64,000 nt of DNA from Victivallis lenta. GTDB taxonomy: Bacteria; Verrucomicrobiota; Lentisphaeria; Victivallales; Victivallaceae. Below are positions 45,591 to 53,598 of the stretch, in pieces. The stretch lies in the NCBI RefSeq assembly GCF_009695545.1, contig NZ_VUNS01000013.1:62001-126000 (forward strand), given 5' to 3'. A program made the translations under genes and the position numbers. The stretch's first letter is position 1; every line of letters begins with the position of its first letter. Below the pieces are notes generated by a model, which was not told the origin of the DNA, ran no database searches, and saw only the letters and a program-made list of their open reading frames with translations.

Positions 45591-46661
45591 TCATTCGTTA
45601 ACCGGCAGCGGATTCTGCCGGTGCGCCTCTTCCATGACGAAAATCTGGCGGCGCACCTGTTCAAGCGTGATCTCCCGCCCGGCCCCGTTCCGCAGAACCC
45701 CGTACAGATTGCGGTAGACGCCGCGGCTCAGCGATACAAAGCCGTTCGCATTCGACGACGCCTCGGCGAAACGCCAGCTTTCCTCCTGCCAGTCGAGCGT
45801 TTCGCTGCAGTACTGCCGGTCGAAACTCCACGGTTTCCAGAGCGTATGCTTCGGCGCGGACTTCGGATCGAAATACTTCCAGCGGAGTTCGGCGGGGCCG
45901 CCGGAAAGCCCGCCGCAGGTGCCCTGAATGTTGTACTGCTCCCCCTGCGGGTAGGCCAGAAAGCTACTGACCTGGACTTCGATGGTCGGACGCCCCTTCC
46001 CGTACAGCGTCAAAGCGCAGAAGTTGTCGGCGTCGCCGCCGAAATCGAAGTGATATGCGGCCATCCGGCAGAATACCTCGGGATATGCGTCGCCGAACAG
46101 CACCACGGCCTGATCGACCGGGTGCGGGCCGGTGTTCAGCAGATTCCCGGCGCATTCGCGCTGAAGGGTCTGCCAGTCCCAGCGGCGCGCAAAACCGCTC
46201 CAGTTGCTGCGGATGCAGATGATCTCCCCGAGCACGCCGGAGGCGATCACCTCGCGGATTTTGCGGAAATACGGATAGAAGCGGGAGTTCTGAAACGGGA
46301 AGAACAGCACTCCATGCTCCTCCGCTGCCGCCGTGATCCGGTCGAATTCCGCCAGCGTGGTCGCCGACGGCTTTTCGGAAAGCACATGGTATCCTGCCTT
46401 CAGCCCGGCCAGCGACGCCTCGACGTGAAACCGGCTCGGCGTCGCATTCACGAAAAGCTCGAAACCGCCGGCCGCCAGCATCTCCGCATACGAGCGGTAG
46501 GTCCGGCAGCCGAACCGTTCCTGCGCATCCTTCCGCCGCTCCGGCAGCTCGTCCGCCGCCGCCACGATCCGAAAATCCGGATCATCCTTCAGATACTCGG
46601 CATGGATGCCGTATCCGCTGCGCCCGAGCCCGCCGATTCCCACCCGAATTGGTTCGCCCAT
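45591..46661 (-). CDS. Gfo/Idh/MocA family oxidoreductase
   Basis: A 356-residue NAD(P)-dependent oxidoreductase. It begins VGIGGLGRSGYGIHAEYL (Rossmann loop), has the conserved SEKPSATT (catalytic Lys in EKP) and the C-terminal catalytic LLNTGPHPVDQAVVLFGD segment. Substrates of the family are sugars, inositols or amino sugars; some relatives (GH109) hydrolyse N-acetylgalactosaminides through an NAD-dependent mechanism, so a glycosidase role cannot be excluded. ATG 46661 has AGGAAAG upstream. It lies between the regulator and the second oxidoreductase. Confidence 0.9.
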   Translation of the reverse strand: MGEPIRVGIGGLGRSGYGIHAEYLKDDPDFRIVAAADELPERRKDAQERFGCRTYRSYAEMLAAGGFELFVNATPSRFHVEASLAGLKAGYHVLSEKPSATTLAEFDRITAAAEEHGVLFFPFQNSRFYPYFRKIREVIASGVLGEIICIRSNWSGFARRWDWQTLQRECAGNLLNTGPHPVDQAVVLFGDAYPEVFCRMAAYHFDFGGDADNFCALTLYGKGRPTIEVQVSSFLAYPQGEQYNIQGTCGGLSGGPAELRWKYFDPKSAPKHTLWKPWSFDRQYCSETLDWQEESWRFAEASSNANGFVSLSRGVYRNLYGVLRNGAGREITLEQVRRQIFVMEEAHRQNPLPVNE

Positions 46662-46687
46662 CTTTCCTTCCCCCTTGCTGTAAAACA

Positions 46688-47665
46688 CTAAGTATCCCCG
46701 TCGCGCCGCTCCGGCGCGATCAGAACGCCCTCTTCCCCGTCGTCGCCGCCCTCGAGCATGCGCCCGAGCTTCGCCGCCGCCTCGCGGAACAGCCGGGAGG
46801 GCTCCTGCAGAAAGCTCGTCACTTCAACCCCCCAGACATCCCTGCCGTAGTCGTTGTCGAAGTCGCTGTAAAGCAGCTCCCGCTTCCAGCAGGCCGCGCG
46901 CTCGGCGGCGAACCGCATGACCGCGCCGGTATGGGCGCGGGCATCCGCCACCAGAATCCGCATTTCGCCCGGCGCAACCGGGATTCTCTCGTGCAGCAGC
47001 GCCAGCTTCGCCTCAAACTCCGTCGGCATATGCAGCAGCTCATAGAATCTTCCCTGCTCGCGGCAGGCGTCGACAAAACCGTCGAATCGGTAATCGAGCG
47101 CGAGGGAGTTGAGGGACGAACGCAGAAAAAACACCTTTGCCGCCGGATAAAGCGCCAGCCGCTCCTTCGTGATCGCATGATAAGCGCCGCGGTGATCGGT
47201 CGAAACATATGCGGTTCCGGGATGAACGCGGTTGACCAGCACCTGAGGCAGCTGCCCGCCCACCGCGTCGATGACCGGCAGCAGCTCCGCCTCCGGCCGC
47301 ATCCAGAGCAGCCCGTCGAAGTCGAACAGCCGTTTCCATGCCGATTTCACCTTCAGCTCCGACACCGGAATCACCGTCAGGTCGAAGGGCGTCCCCATAT
47401 CCTCCTCCGGATTGATGCCGCCGATGACCGCCACCCGGCGCCGCCCGACGCCGGAGCCGTTCACATACGTCCCGGAGCCATGCCGCCCGATCAGCACTCC
47501 GTCGCTCATCAGCTCGCGGATCGCCCGGTCCAGCGTCGCCCGCGCCACTCCGAACTCCCGCATCAGCTCAAGGCGCGGAGGCAGCGCCGAATCCGGCACA
47601 TAGATTCCCTCCCTCACCCGCCGCGTCAATTCCCGCGCAATCTCCCGAAACGGCTGTTGGCGCAT
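46688..47665 (-). CDS. GntR-HTH transcriptional regulator of the amino-sugar operon
   Basis: A 325-residue regulator with a winged helix at about 5-68 (FREIARELTRRVREGIYVPDSALPPRLELMREFGVARATLDRAIRELMSDGVLIGRHGSGTYV) and a sensor domain from about 75 (RRRVAVIGGINPEEDMGTPFDLTVI) with the fold of LacI-type binding proteins. It is the third chimeric regulator of this architecture in the window. It is the first gene of the operon with the two oxidoreductases, nagB and nagA. A promoter overlapped by an inverted repeat suggests autoregulation. Confidence 0.9.
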   Translation of the reverse strand: MRQQPFREIARELTRRVREGIYVPDSALPPRLELMREFGVARATLDRAIRELMSDGVLIGRHGSGTYVNGSGVGRRRVAVIGGINPEEDMGTPFDLTVIPVSELKVKSAWKRLFDFDGLLWMRPEAELLPVIDAVGGQLPQVLVNRVHPGTAYVSTDHRGAYHAITKERLALYPAAKVFFLRSSLNSLALDYRFDGFVDACREQGRFYELLHMPTEFEAKLALLHERIPVAPGEMRILVADARAHTGAVMRFAAERAACWKRELLYSDFDNDYGRDVWGVEVTSFLQEPSRLFREAAAKLGRMLEGGDDGEEGVLIAPERRDGDT

Positions 47666-47682
47666 CCTGCTTTTCCTTTCTA

Positions 47683-47731
47683 AAACTATGTCACTTTGTT
47701 ATATTATAATTGACCTAGTTTAATTTTGCAA
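47683..47731 (-). promoter_or_regulatory. Promoter and operator-like inverted repeat of the amino-sugar operon
   Basis: On the minus strand: TTGCAA (47731-47726), 17-base spacer, TATAAT (47708-47703). An inverted repeat AAACTATGTCA (47683-47693) and TGACCTAGTTT (47711-47721), 10 of 11 positions matching, brackets the -10. A regulator bound there would block initiation. Confidence 0.7.
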
Positions 47732-47841
47732 CACACAAACCCGAAAAATTGCAAAAAAACCGGGTTCGCCGGACAGTCCGGCCGGCTGCACGGCGTTATA
47801 ATTCCGGGTTATGGCCGGGATGAGAAAAAATCATTTTCTTT

Positions 47842-47869
47842 TTGCCGGAAGCAGGATATATTGTATAAA
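47842..47869 (+). promoter_or_regulatory. Promoter of the LysR-peptidase pair
   Basis: TTGCCG (47842-47847), 16-base spacer, TATAAA (47864-47869), 24 bases before the GTG start at 47894. Divergent from the amino-sugar operon promoter. Confidence 0.45.
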
Positions 47870-47893
47870 AAGCAGAAACGGCGAGGTTTCCCC

Positions 47894-48787
47894 GTGAATT
47901 TCATACAGCTCGCATATTTCCGGAAGGTCATGGAGTGCGGCAGCGTAACGCAGGCCGCCCGGCAGCTCTGCATCACCCAGCCGGCGGTCAGCAAGCAGCT
48001 GCGGCAGCTGGAGGACGAACTCGGCTGCCGGCTGTTCGACCGGAGCGGCGGCCGCCTGGTTCCGACGCCGGCCGGAGAATTTCTCCGCGAACGGGCCGGC
48101 GCTCTGCTGGCCGGATTCGAAAATCTGCAGGCGGAAATGAGCTCGTTCCGGCATCGCATCTCCGGCAGGCTCTGCATCGGCTGCGGGCCGTACACGTCCG
48201 GAAACGTGGTGCCGGACCTGCTGACCGAGCTTATCCGGCGGCATCCCGGCATCGAGCCGTCCGTCCGGGAAAAAGACTCCTTTCTTGCCGACCTGAAGAA
48301 CGGTTCGCTCGACATCATGTTCGGAATTCAGGGATATGACGGGGAGGAGCTGCTTTACGTTCCGATGTACCGGAACCGCCTGGTGCTGATCTGTTCCGTG
48401 CTCTCCCCGCTGGCGAAGGCGCCGGAAATCACGCCGGAGCTGCTGGCGAAGGAGCCGTTTCTCGCGCACTCCTACGACTCCATCCGCAGCACGGTGTTCC
48501 GGAACATGCCGTATCTGCAGAAAAACCGCTTTTATGTGGAATCCCGTTATACGACCACGCTGATTGCGTATGTGCAGCGGAATCTCGGGTTCTCGATCAT
48601 ACCGGATTACTATCTGGGGAGTCTGCCGCCCGGCGTCGCGGCTCCCGCTTTCGAAACCGGCTGCAGCGTCGAAACCGGCTTTCTGACCAATCCGGACCGG
48701 ATGTTTTCACCCCCGCTTCAGGCCATGATCGGCCTGGTTCGGGAAAAATACGGGTGTCATATGGAAAACGACAGGGAGAAATCATGA
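47894..48787 (+). CDS. LysR-family transcriptional regulator
   Basis: A 297-residue regulator. The N-terminal helix-turn-helix is canonical: FIQLAYFRKVMECGSVTQAARQLCITQPAVSKQLRQLEDELGCRLFDRSGGRLVPTPAGE. The effector domain (about 90-295) has SGRLCIGCGPYTSGNVVPDLL and a typical substrate-binding fold. GTG start with GAGG 8 bases upstream. The stop overlaps the start of an M14 peptidase (ATGA), unusual for a LysR gene, which is more often divergent from its target. The ligand is unknown. Confidence 0.92.
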   Translation: MNFIQLAYFRKVMECGSVTQAARQLCITQPAVSKQLRQLEDELGCRLFDRSGGRLVPTPAGEFLRERAGALLAGFENLQAEMSSFRHRISGRLCIGCGPYTSGNVVPDLLTELIRRHPGIEPSVREKDSFLADLKNGSLDIMFGIQGYDGEELLYVPMYRNRLVLICSVLSPLAKAPEITPELLAKEPFLAHSYDSIRSTVFRNMPYLQKNRFYVESRYTTTLIAYVQRNLGFSIIPDYYLGSLPPGVAAPAFETGCSVETGFLTNPDRMFSPPLQAMIGLVREKYGCHMENDREKS

Positions 48788-49917
48788 TCACAAACCGGAT
48801 TCCGGGCGGAAACATCGAAGTCGTTTCCGTGAACGGGCGCAATGTCGAGCTGGATGTGGAACTGCGGGACACCGCGGGAGACTGGTTTTACTGGTGCTTC
48901 CAGGCAGTGCTTCCGGAAGCGGGGAACTGGCATTTCCGCTTCGTCCGCGACAACAAAGTCGGCACGCACGGCCCGGCGGTCAGCCTCGACGGAGGAAAAA
49001 GCTGGCGCTGGCTTTACCCGGAGTACCGGGAGAACAGCCGCGAATTCGACTATGCGTGTCCCGCCGCCGGGCAGACGGTCCTCTTCTGCATGGGCATGCA
49101 GTATCTCGAACGTGATTTCAGGGCGTTCCTCCGGGAGTTCGAGGAGAATCCGGCTCTGCATGCCGGAACGCTCTGCAGAAGCCGGAAGGGGCGCGAGGTG
49201 GAGCTTGTCACGATCCGCGAGGGGGAGCCGGAGCACGCCGTTCTGCTGACCTCCCGCCACCACGCGGGGGAGATGATGGCGACCCACGCGCTCGAGGGAA
49301 TTCTGCGTTTCGCCCTGGCGGATACGGAGTCCGGGCGCGGTTTCCGGCGGCATGTCGCCCTCCATGCGGTCCCGTTCGCCGACAAGGACGGCGTCGAGGA
49401 CGGCGACCAGGGCAAGAACCGCATGCCGCATGACCACGCGCGCGATTATCAGGAGCCGGGACTCTATCCGGAGACGGTCGCGCTGCGCGGGCTGATCGGC
49501 CGGATCAGGCCGGAATTCGTGCTCGACCTGCACTGCCCCTGGATCCGCGGCGGCGATACAAACGAAGTCTCCTACATGGTCGGCACCGGCCATGCCGGAA
49601 TGGATGCGGAACTGGACCGCTTCGCGGATCTGCTGGAGGAGGAGCGCATCCCCGAAGCGCCGTATTTCAAGAAGAACAACCTCCCGTTCGGCACCTCCTG
49701 GAACACAGCCGAAAATTATGCGGGGGGAATGACGATCAAACATTACGCCGCCACGCTGCCGTTCGTGCGGAACGCCCAGACCATCGAGATTCCGTTTGCG
49801 AATTTCGGCGACGTCACGGTCGACCGGCATGCAATGCTCCTCTACGGGGAATCCATCGCCCGGGCGCTGTTCCGGTATCTGCACGGAGAGCTGCAGACGG
49901 CCTCCGCCTTGTCCTGA
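48784..49917 (+). CDS. M14-family zinc carboxypeptidase-like protein
   Basis: A 377-residue protein. An N-terminal beta domain (about 1-115) resembles that of cytosolic carboxypeptidase-type M14 enzymes (FYWCFQAVLPEAGNWHFRFV, YACPAAGQTVLFCMGMQY). The catalytic domain has the zinc ligands His160 and Glu163 in SRHHAGE and His250 in DLHCPW, and a late Glu in AQTIEIPFAN that fits the catalytic base. No signal peptide. The substrate may be a peptide, or an amide such as an N-acyl amino acid. Coupled to the LysR gene by a 4-base overlap. Confidence 0.87.
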   Translation: MITNRIPGGNIEVVSVNGRNVELDVELRDTAGDWFYWCFQAVLPEAGNWHFRFVRDNKVGTHGPAVSLDGGKSWRWLYPEYRENSREFDYACPAAGQTVLFCMGMQYLERDFRAFLREFEENPALHAGTLCRSRKGREVELVTIREGEPEHAVLLTSRHHAGEMMATHALEGILRFALADTESGRGFRRHVALHAVPFADKDGVEDGDQGKNRMPHDHARDYQEPGLYPETVALRGLIGRIRPEFVLDLHCPWIRGGDTNEVSYMVGTGHAGMDAELDRFADLLEEERIPEAPYFKKNNLPFGTSWNTAENYAGGMTIKHYAATLPFVRNAQTIEIPFANFGDVTVDRHAMLLYGESIARALFRYLHGELQTASALS

Positions 49918-49926
49918 ACGCTTTTC

Positions 49927-50011
49927 CCGGGCGGCCGCCCGGAACTGCGGTGGAAATCCGAGACGCATACTTCGTCCCGGTTTCGTGACGGACTCGCTTC
50001 GGCCGAAACCG
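49927..50011. terminator. Two hairpins between convergent peptidase and PPC-repeat genes
   Basis: A 16-base palindrome CCGGGCGGCCGCCCGG (49927-49942), then an 8-base stem CGGTTTCG/CGAAACCG (49978-49985 with 50004-50011). No T tract. Either could end transcription of both genes. Confidence 0.35.
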
Positions 50012-50031
50012 AAACGAGTTCAGAAAGGGGA

Positions 50032-52086
50032 TCAGGCAAGCGCCGGCATGCCGCGCATCCAGCCTTCCGGGGCCGCAGCTTCGAGGGCGGATGCGCCGAA
50101 ATCCAGATCCGGCGCCGCCGTCAGAACCGATTCCGGGATGCCCGGCAGCGGCTCGTATGCAAGCGATGCGGGCGCCGCCGCGAGATCGGTCAGAATCTCG
50201 TAGTCGGTGTTCTTCTTCCCTTTCCCCTTGTCGCCCGACTGGACCTGAAGATAGTAGGTTCCGCGGTCGAGTTCGAGGTCTGCGACCGCTTTCCCGGCCT
50301 GTATTTTCCTGACGACCTTCATTTTCCCGCCGATTTCCCGGTAGATGGTCAGCGTCGCCCCGCCCTTTTCGGCAGCCAGCGCGAAATCGTGGAATCCGCT
50401 CCGGTCCAGCGAAAAGCGATAATAATCGCTCGCGTCGCCGAAGCCGACCCAGCCCCGGGCGACGCCGCCGGACGGCAATTCGTCCGCGGAACTGAAATCA
50501 TTATTGGTCACATCGCCCTTCGTGAAGGTGCTCCCGATGATTTCGACATCGTAATCAGTGCCGCCCTTCTTCGTCCTGCCCGACGCTTCGACCGCGACAT
50601 AGTAGGTCCCGGCATCGAGGAGAAGCTCCCTGATGACGCCGTCCCTGCCGGCTTTGCCGGAGGCGGTCTTGAGCTTCTTGAGCTTGCCGTTTTTCAGAGT
50701 GCAGAGCGTGAGCTTCGCATCGCCGTCGAGATCGTCGAGTTCGAAACGGTAGATCCCGGGCGTGTCGAGCGTGACCTCCCGGTAGTCGACGAGGTCGCCG
50801 TAACCGATCCAGCCGTTGTCGATCAGCGTCCGGTCCACCCGGCCGCTGCCGCCGTCGACGGCGATTTCCGGCGCGTTCCGCCAGTCGTCGTCGGAGGTGT
50901 CGCCCTTCGTGAACGCGGTTCCCGAAACATCGACATCATATTCGGTGCCGCCCTTCTTCGTCCTGCCCGATGCCTCGACCGACAGATAATAGGTGCCGCC
51001 CTCCAGGAGCTGATTTGCGATAACGCCGTCCCTGCCGGCTTTGCCGGAGGCGGTCTTGAGCTTTTTCAGCCTGCCGTTTTTCAGGGTGTAGAGCGTGAGC
51101 TTCGCATCGCCGTCGAGATCGTCGAGCGTGAAGCGATAGACCCCCGCATCGGTGATGTCGAGCTTGCGGCAGTCGATCAGGTCGTCGTAGCCGACCCAGT
51201 CGTTTTCGATGAGATCGGCGTCGATGCTGCCGGCGGCGTCCGGCGCGACGGTGATCGCCGGCGCATTCAGCCACGTGTCGTCGGCGTTGTTGCCGGAGCC
51301 GCTGTGGACGACGCCTTCGATCTCAACCTCGTATCCGGTGCCGGGAGCGCCGGAGGCGCCGGGCTCGACCGACAGCACATACTCCCCCGCGCCGATGTCG
51401 AGATTGCGCAGTACGCCGTCCTGCCTCCGGCCGCCGGTGACGGAGGCGACCTCGACGATTCCGCCCCCCGTCACCCGGTAAAGCGTGAGTTTCGCGCTGC
51501 CGCGCAGGTCGTCGAGCTTGATGGTGTAGGTGCCGTCCTTTTCAAAGGTGACGCGGCGGAAATCGATTTCGTCGCCGCCGCCGATAAAGCCGTCCTCGAC
51601 GAGGTCCATATCGACCTTCTGCCGGGAACCCGGCACGACCAGGCGCGGAGCCGTCGTCCAGTCGTCGTCTTCGCCGCCGGGGTTCTGCCCGCCGCCGCTC
51701 CGGGTGACGCCGACCGTGTAGCTTGCGCCCTGCTGATGCGAAATCCCTTCCGGGCGGACGGCGATGTAGTAGGTCCGCCCCGCATAAAGCCGGACCGGGT
51801 CGAGGATGATGTTCTCCCCCCGCTTGCCGTCCTCATCTTCGAGTTCCCGCAGTCTGCCGTTTTCCTCGGCGTAAACGGTCAGCTCCGCCGGGTTGGTCAG
51901 GTTGTAGAAGTGAAACGAATAAAGTCCGCTTTCGGCAACCGTGATCTGCCGGAAATCGACATTGTCGCCGTTGCCGACATACTCGCCCGGCATCAGTTCC
52001 GTAACCGCCGTACTGCCGACATTGTCGAGCTTGAGCCTGTAATGATCCGGCAGATCCCGCCAGTTGCTGTCGTCGTAAGAAGCCAT
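50032..52086 (-). CDS. Repeat protein of five PPC-like beta-sandwich domains
   Basis: A 684-residue protein made of five repeats of about 110-130 residues resembling pre-peptidase C-terminal (PPC) domains. Each has a D-x-x-D-[FCY] strand (DNVDFRQITV, DEIDFRRVTF, DLIDCRKLDI, DLVDYREVTL, DASDYYRFSL), an LTLY or LTVY strand and a GTYYLSVE-like strand. Repeats 3 and 4 are nearly identical over the run KLKTASGKAGRDGVI. No signal peptide or membrane anchor is visible, and the C-terminal 40 residues are Ala/Pro-rich, so a type I-like secretion route or cytosolic location is open. GGAGG precedes ATG 52086. No enzyme domain. Confidence 0.87.
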   Translation of the reverse strand: MASYDDSNWRDLPDHYRLKLDNVGSTAVTELMPGEYVGNGDNVDFRQITVAESGLYSFHFYNLTNPAELTVYAEENGRLRELEDEDGKRGENIILDPVRLYAGRTYYIAVRPEGISHQQGASYTVGVTRSGGGQNPGGEDDDWTTAPRLVVPGSRQKVDMDLVEDGFIGGGDEIDFRRVTFEKDGTYTIKLDDLRGSAKLTLYRVTGGGIVEVASVTGGRRQDGVLRNLDIGAGEYVLSVEPGASGAPGTGYEVEIEGVVHSGSGNNADDTWLNAPAITVAPDAAGSIDADLIENDWVGYDDLIDCRKLDITDAGVYRFTLDDLDGDAKLTLYTLKNGRLKKLKTASGKAGRDGVIANQLLEGGTYYLSVEASGRTKKGGTEYDVDVSGTAFTKGDTSDDDWRNAPEIAVDGGSGRVDRTLIDNGWIGYGDLVDYREVTLDTPGIYRFELDDLDGDAKLTLCTLKNGKLKKLKTASGKAGRDGVIRELLLDAGTYYVAVEASGRTKKGGTDYDVEIIGSTFTKGDVTNNDFSSADELPSGGVARGWVGFGDASDYYRFSLDRSGFHDFALAAEKGGATLTIYREIGGKMKVVRKIQAGKAVADLELDRGTYYLQVQSGDKGKGKKNTDYEILTDLAAAPASLAYEPLPGIPESVLTAAPDLDFGASALEAAAPEGWMRGMPALA
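50569..51137. repeat. Near-identical tandem DNA repeat inside the PPC-repeat gene
   Basis: Two copies offset by exactly 387 bases (129 codons), about 50569-50750 and 50956-51137, differing at scattered positions only. The nucleotide similarity exceeds that needed to conserve the protein and points to recent internal duplication or gene conversion. Confidence 0.8.
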
Positions 52087-52137
52087 GATTTCGCCTCCCG
52101 TATTTTTCATAATTCCGTGTTTGCTCGGGACAGGAGT

Positions 52138-52165
52138 AAAATAACACGATTTAAGAATTTGTCAA
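52138..52165 (-). promoter_or_regulatory. Promoter of the PPC-repeat gene
   Basis: On the minus strand: TTGACA (52165-52160), 16-base spacer, TATTTT (52143-52138), 52 bases before the start codon at 52086. Confidence 0.6.
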
Positions 52166-52263
52166 ATCATGCGGTCATTCCGTTCCCGAACCTGTATCCG
52201 GAACGAAGACGGGCCATGCTTTTTGAAAAGACAGAAAGCTGTATCCGCCGGAGAACTCTCCCG

Positions 52264-52295
52264 CCGCCCTGCCGGAACGGCGTCCGGCAGGGCGG
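52264..52295 (-). terminator. Perfect 12-base-pair hairpin downstream of the decarboxylase
   Basis: CCGCCCTGCCGG (52264-52275) pairs with CCGGCAGGGCGG (52284-52295) across an 8-base loop, 66 bases past the decarboxylase stop. It lacks a T tract on the minus strand. Confidence 0.45.
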
Positions 52296-52360
52296 AAGAA
52301 GGTTCGGGGGAAAATGAAACGCCGCCCTCGCATTTCACACTTCAGCAGGCGGATTCGGAG

Positions 52361-53530
52361 TCAGCCGGCGATTTCGTCGGCGAGGCGCTCGACCAGTTCT
52401 TCGTCGAAGTACTGCATGACGACGACGTGCGAGAACTCTCCGGAACAGGCCATGCAGCAGCGGTGCACGACCTCCTCGCGCGGACGGCGGAAATAGACCG
52501 TGTTCGACCACGGGTTCGCATGCGCTTCGACGCCGCGCGCGGCGAGGGCGGCAAGGAGCTTCGCCGTCATGGCGAGAACATGGTTCGCCTCGGCCCGGAA
52601 CCCCGCCGGCCCGGTGGTCATGATCCGCCAGTAAAGTTTCAGCACGTCGAATCCGCTCCGCGAGCAGCTGATGGTCGGCATGACGATACCGCCGAGGTAC
52701 GGCACGGTCAGCTTGGTCAGATGCTGCAGAATCTCTTTCCGGCAGAGGAACACGCCGGCCGGCTCATTCAGCGCGAAGAACTTGTGCCCGGAAACCGCGA
52801 GGGAGTCGAATCCCATCGCCGCCTGGTCGACGAGTTCGCGGGCAGCCGGGTCGTCAAGCCACGGCAGGTAACCGCCGAACAGCGCGACGTCGAGGTGGCG
52901 GTAGCAGGCCGGCGGCTTGACCTCCTTCAGCACGCGGTCGATGGCGCGCTGGTCGTCGATCGCGCCTTTGAAGGTGCCGCCGACAGCGATCGCGACGAGC
53001 GCCGGGCGTGTCGGGTCCAGCTGACGGCGGAAGTCTTCGATGTCCATCTGACCGGTCGGATGGACGCCGATGATGCGCGTTTCGATGCGCAGGATGTCCC
53101 CGAGCTTCTGCACGGAATAGTGCGCTTCGGCCGAAACGTAAAGAATCGGCGGCAGTTCGGATTTCGCCTCGAGCGTCTTGCGCCCGAAGTAGATCCCGTG
53201 CAGGTTGCCGTCCGTCCCGCCGTTGGTGACGACGCCCCAGTGGCCGCCGCGGAAACCGAAAGTTCCGGCGACGAAGTCGACGACTTCGCGCTCGAACTCA
53301 TCGACGTGCAGCATATCCCACGCCTCTTTGTAGGGGCTGCCGACGCTGATCAGCGTCGTATTGCACAAACCGGTTTCAAGCAGCCACTCGTAAAATCCCG
53401 TGAGATTCGTCTCCTGGTCGAAGGGGTAGCCCATCTGGAGTTTCTGCCGTTCGACGAGCTTCCGGGCGGTTTCGGTCATGCGCCGGAGGACGGGTTCGTC
53501 CGGCCTTTTCTGAAGTTTCACGCTTTTCAT
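52361..53530 (-). CDS. PLP-dependent group II decarboxylase, histidine decarboxylase-like
   Basis: A 389-residue fold-type I PLP enzyme. The PLP lysine is Lys250 in SGHKFFAL. Other landmarks are WGVVTNGGTDGNLHGIYFGR, AHYSVQKLGDILRI (ring-stacking His), GGTFKGAIDDQRAID and YRHLDVALFGGYLPW (Asp-Ala pair for the pyridine nitrogen). The overall order matches the bacterial PLP-type histidine decarboxylases and the related serine decarboxylases, about 380 residues. The amino acid substrate cannot be told apart by eye. No antiporter gene lies next to it. Its promoter overlaps the end of the upstream DUF2293 gene. Confidence 0.85.
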   Translation of the reverse strand: MKSVKLQKRPDEPVLRRMTETARKLVERQKLQMGYPFDQETNLTGFYEWLLETGLCNTTLISVGSPYKEAWDMLHVDEFEREVVDFVAGTFGFRGGHWGVVTNGGTDGNLHGIYFGRKTLEAKSELPPILYVSAEAHYSVQKLGDILRIETRIIGVHPTGQMDIEDFRRQLDPTRPALVAIAVGGTFKGAIDDQRAIDRVLKEVKPPACYRHLDVALFGGYLPWLDDPAARELVDQAAMGFDSLAVSGHKFFALNEPAGVFLCRKEILQHLTKLTVPYLGGIVMPTISCSRSGFDVLKLYWRIMTTGPAGFRAEANHVLAMTAKLLAALAARGVEAHANPWSNTVYFRRPREEVVHRCCMACSGEFSHVVVMQYFDEELVERLADEIAG

Positions 53531-53570
53531 GGTATCTCATCTCTCTTGAATGCTTGTGGTGAAAGAGCTT

Positions 53571-53598
53571 ACTATACCATGCCGTCCGGAAAAGTCAA
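53571..53598 (-). promoter_or_regulatory. Promoter of the decarboxylase gene
   Basis: On the minus strand: TTGACT (53598-53593), 16-base spacer, TATAGT (53576-53571). The start codon is at 53530. The -35 lies in the stop region of the preceding gene. Confidence 0.6.
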
